In this document: piece by piece, positions 29,004-31,311 of the stretch
Position numbering within the stretch: position 1 is the first letter of the stretch
Layout: the number at the start of each line of letters is the position of its first letter
Origin: a candidate division WOR-1 bacterium RIFOXYB2_FULL_48_7
GTDB taxonomy: Bacteria; Margulisbacteria; WOR-1; O2-12-FULL-45-9; XYB2-FULL-48-7
Direction of reading: 5' to 3'
Assembly (NCBI GenBank): GCA_001771615.1
Contig: MEUF01000046.1
Span: 1,639 to 32,949, forward strand
DNA length: 31,311 nucleotides
The notes under the pieces: model-generated
Database searches by the model: none
What the model was told of the DNA's origin: nothing
The model's input: the letters and a program-made list of their open reading frames with translations, nothing else
Translations under genes and position numbers: made by a program

Positions 29004-29974
29004 GAAAATTAATTGTTTGGTTTTTGATTGTGGCTTTTGCCGGTTCTGCCCGGGCGGTGGTGACCGGCTCAACTGATGATGCCATGACCGTTGGTGGTGG
29101 TGCCAGGCCGATCGGTATGGGTCGGGCTTTTACCGCGATTGTCGACGATGTTGACGCGATGTTTATTAACCCGGCCGGTAATGCCGGATTAAAAGGCCCG
29201 GCTGGTATGACCATGTACACCAACCTTCTGGGAGAAGTCTATTACAGTGAGTTTTGCGGTGCCATCCCGACGGCTAACGGCACATTTGGCCTGGGTTACA
29301 TTACTACCGGGGTAAATGGCATCCCGACAACACCAATCCCAACTGATTATTATGATTCGCTGCTGATGGCCAGTTATAGTGTGCCGCTGGCTAATTTTTT
29401 CCGTTACGCGAAAAACGTTTTTGTCGGTCTGAATTATAAATTGTTTAATCGCGGCTATACCGGCGGCATAAGCAGTTATGAGTCGGGCATGAGTGCCGAT
29501 TTCGGTCTTAAATTTATTGTTAACCCAAATTTAAGTTTTGGGCTGTGCCGGCAGAACTTTTTGCCGGTTTCCATGGGTGGGGTCCTGCGGGTCAATGGCG
29601 GTGATGAAGAATCATTGGCCAGTTTGACCAAAGTAGGGATGGCGATCAAGCCGATTGTTCAACCAAAATTATTAATTGCCCTGGATGCCGATCTGCCGGC
29701 CCAGACAGGCCGCCCGCCGACTGGCCATTTCGGCCTGGAATGGAAAGAAAACGATTTTATTTCCGTCCGGGGTGGGTTTGACCAGAGCATTGATGCCGGT
29801 AACGCGGCTAAAACATCATGGAACCCGACTTTTGGCACTTCATTCGGTTATTATGGATTCCGGGTTGACTATGCGTATCACCCATACTATAATAATCCCA
29901 GTTTAGCGACGACGTACGTCTCAATTTCTTACACAGGAGAGCCATTGTATGCACTCCGGGGAAAGGTTGAATAA
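29000..29974 (+). CDS. PorV/PorQ-like outer-membrane beta-barrel protein
   Basis: 324 aa with a signal peptide at 1-19 (ending ARA). The mature start has GGGARPIGMGRAFTAIVDDVDAMFINPAGNAGL (about 33-65), a hallmark of the PorV/PorQ (UPF0164) and FadL-like barrel families. The remainder alternates short strands and turns and ends with an aromatic-rich strand (YVSISYTGEPLYALRG). PorV-type barrels act in type IX secretion by receiving cargo with C-terminal sorting domains at the outer membrane. Here the gene follows directly on one encoding such a C-terminal domain, which supports but does not prove that role. It overlaps the preceding gene by 4 nt and the next starts 2 nt after its stop. Confidence 0.86.
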   Translation: MRKLIVWFLIVAFAGSARAVVTGSTDDAMTVGGGARPIGMGRAFTAIVDDVDAMFINPAGNAGLKGPAGMTMYTNLLGEVYYSEFCGAIPTANGTFGLGYITTGVNGIPTTPIPTDYYDSLLMASYSVPLANFFRYAKNVFVGLNYKLFNRGYTGGISSYESGMSADFGLKFIVNPNLSFGLCRQNFLPVSMGGVLRVNGGDEESLASLTKVGMAIKPIVQPKLLIALDADLPAQTGRPPTGHFGLEWKENDFISVRGGFDQSIDAGNAAKTSWNPTFGTSFGYYGFRVDYAYHPYYNNPSLATTYVSISYTGEPLYALRGKVE

Positions 29975-29976
29975 TT

Positions 29977-31311
29977 TTGCAAATAACTAATAATTGCTGT
30001 AAATTACGAGCAATATTTTCTTTCTTCTTTGTTCTGATCCTCGCTGCACAAGTCCTGTCCCAAAGCCCGCGGTCAACGGTCAATGCCAGAGAATATTTTC
30101 CCGGTGATTTTGTCCATGTTATTGTGGATGCGACCTCTGATACCGCCCAAATCACCGCTACCATGCCGGATAACAGCAGTATCAGCCTGGTTCAACAAAG
30201 GGTGTCTGGTATTTGGCGGGGGATCTGGCAGGTGCCGGTCGGGTTTAAGGCGGGTAATTACCATGCCAAGTTAACAGCCGTTGATATTCAAGGGAATGTT
30301 TTTGAGGGTGAAACTGATCCCTTCCAGATCGGTGAATTGGCCATGATCACGCTGGTCGGCAAGCCGACGCTGGAGGCAGTGGAGAAACCGCCGCTAAGTG
30401 AAAAAATATCTGTCACGACTCCCGTCAGCGGAGAGGGACCGGATGCTTTAATTAAAAGAATCCTGCAGGTTGTTGCCCTGCCCACAACAAAACCGGCCCC
30501 GATCCTGAAAGCCGAAGAAAAGAAACTGCTGATAGAAAAAAATCTTTCTCTGGGGAAAGAAAACTTTGATAAACGAAAATATTCCGTGGCCGCGGCCTAT
30601 TTCCGCATTGTGCTTTATCTTTCCCCTGATAATAAAGAAGCAGGATTGTACCTGGCACAAACAGCCGATCTGCTGGCCAGCCAGAAAGAACAGCAACGGC
30701 GGACGTTTTGGCTTTCGACCAGTGCGATTTTTGCCGTTATCCTTGGTTTATCGGTCCTGGTCTGGTGGCTGCTTAAAACCGTCTTTGTAAAACCGGCTCC
30801 ACAGGTGTGTGAAGTGCCAATCCCGCCCTCGGCAAAAGAAAAGCGGGATGCCTGGTTTAAAAAAATGGGCTGGAACGGGAACCCATTCAATTTGGATGCG
30901 CTACAACAGTTATTCAGCAACGGCGACAATTTAGAATTGGCCGGCCTAAGCAGTTTTATCAGGGCCAGGATTGAAGCTGTCGGAGGGAAGGGGACCGAGC
31001 CATTTACCGCCTCTGCTTTGGAAAAAATCTATGATTTAAGCAAAGGCAACCCGAAAACTGCTATCAAGATCTGTGATTGGGCGCTCAATCTGGCAATCGA
31101 AAGAAACCATGACCAGATTACCTCTGAACTTGTGGGTGAATACGAATCGATCAGTCAGCACACAATCCTGATTGTTGACGACGAAGAAATCGTCCGGACC
31201 AGCCTTGACGTTATCCTGAAAAAAGGCGGGGGCTACGCGACTGATTTTGCTGTTGACGGTGAAGAGGCCTTAAAAAAGATTAAAGGGAATAAATACGGCC
31301 TGGTCTTGCTG
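29977..31311 (+). CDS. Membrane protein with periplasmic Ig-like domain, ExeA-type AAA lid and receiver domain (3' part outside window)
   Basis: 445 residues are visible with no stop before the window end. A TTG at 29977 is the likely start: it lies 2 nt after the PorV-like stop, behind GGGGAAAGG; the open frame has no earlier ATG that keeps the signal segment. Residues 12-29 form a signal anchor or peptide; 30-125 an Ig-like strand-rich domain; 179-236 a TPR-like helical pair (AAAYFRIVLYLSPDNKEA); 245-270 a transmembrane helix. On the cytoplasmic side, WNGNPFN (299-305) and 320-390 (SSFIRARIEAVGGKG, FTASALEKIYDLSKGNPKTAIKICDWAL) match the C-terminal lid of ExeA-type AAA ATPases, but no Walker A or B exists. 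A receiver domain starts at 396 (ILIVDDEE, Asp401-402); its phosphorylated Asp and any output domain are beyond the window. Confidence 0.82.
   Translation, partial: MQITNNCCKLRAIFSFFFVLILAAQVLSQSPRSTVNAREYFPGDFVHVIVDATSDTAQITATMPDNSSISLVQQRVSGIWRGIWQVPVGFKAGNYHAKLTAVDIQGNVFEGETDPFQIGELAMITLVGKPTLEAVEKPPLSEKISVTTPVSGEGPDALIKRILQVVALPTTKPAPILKAEEKKLLIEKNLSLGKENFDKRKYSVAAAYFRIVLYLSPDNKEAGLYLAQTADLLASQKEQQRRTFWLSTSAIFAVILGLSVLVWWLLKTVFVKPAPQVCEVPIPPSAKEKRDAWFKKMGWNGNPFNLDALQQLFSNGDNLELAGLSSFIRARIEAVGGKGTEPFTASALEKIYDLSKGNPKTAIKICDWALNLAIERNHDQITSELVGEYESISQHTILIVDDEEIVRTSLDVILKKGGGYATDFAVDGEEALKKIKGNKYGLVLL

Noticed and set aside
24302..31311. Prophage, suggested by fibre-like repeats
   Set aside because: There is no integrase, capsid, terminase or lysis gene, and the operon encodes signal peptides and outer-membrane proteins.

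Overview
This window looks like a gene-dense stretch of chromosome from a diderm (two-membrane) bacterium with mid-range GC. Signs of an outer membrane are a TolC-type channel, a MacA-like lipoprotein adaptor and a PorV/PorQ-like barrel. Other clues are a PolX with a PHP domain, a short-type alpha-glucan phosphorylase and secreted proteins with FlgD-like C-terminal domains. Together these suggest an uncultivated candidate lineage, perhaps near Margulisbacteria/Saganbacteria (WOR-1); the phylum is a low-confidence inference. There are no tRNAs, CRISPR arrays, insertion sequences or integrases, so this is mostly ordinary chromosome with one accessory-looking surface operon at the right end.

Layout. 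(1) 1-315, minus: cut-off GyrI-like membrane-anchored protein. (2) 371-5794, plus: envelope-stress/efflux block with an ECF sigma factor, a putative small membrane anti-sigma, a Spy/CpxP-like periplasmic protein, TolC, a MacA-like adaptor and MacB. The sigma gene and the Spy-like gene carry matching promoters (AACC-N17-GTCTAA), so the sigma factor probably drives itself and the pump. (3) 5798-6533, minus: a small poly-Asp protein and the RNase P RNA (rnpB). (4) 6591-9666: DUF1622 membrane protein, a Cache-only secreted protein coupled to an RNase HI-like protein, a secreted protein and a 328-aa orphan. (5) 15296 down to 9643, minus: seven tightly packed genes (exported SagB-type nitroreductase, LCP protein, small membrane protein, M50 site-2 protease with CBS domains, secreted protein, DJ-1/PfpI, PolX). 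(6) 15360-16197, minus: a short SSB and a Cys-rich YkgJ-like protein. (7) 16299-20375, plus: a 605-aa orphan, then an ICMT-like methyltransferase, a histidine kinase and a single-domain response regulator. (8) 24177 down to 20372, minus: TypA/BipA and glucan phosphorylase. (9) 24241-31311, plus: a cell-surface operon with a 959-aa phage-tail-fibre-like secreted repeat protein, a secreted 228-aa protein, a TIG/FlgD-Ig protein, a PorV-like barrel and a membrane protein carrying an ExeA-type AAA lid plus a receiver domain. That last gene runs off the window.

Three themes stand out. Many operon-leading genes have a -10 box (often extended TGnTAnnnT) only 6-9 nt before an ATG with no Shine-Dalgarno sequence, which suggests frequent leaderless mRNAs. 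Convergent genes abut or overlap at their stop codons with no room for terminators. The right-end operon pairs a PorV-like barrel with a sorting-domain-like protein, which hints at a type IX-like secretion setting, and ends in a chimeric signalling protein that I do not recognise as a described architecture.
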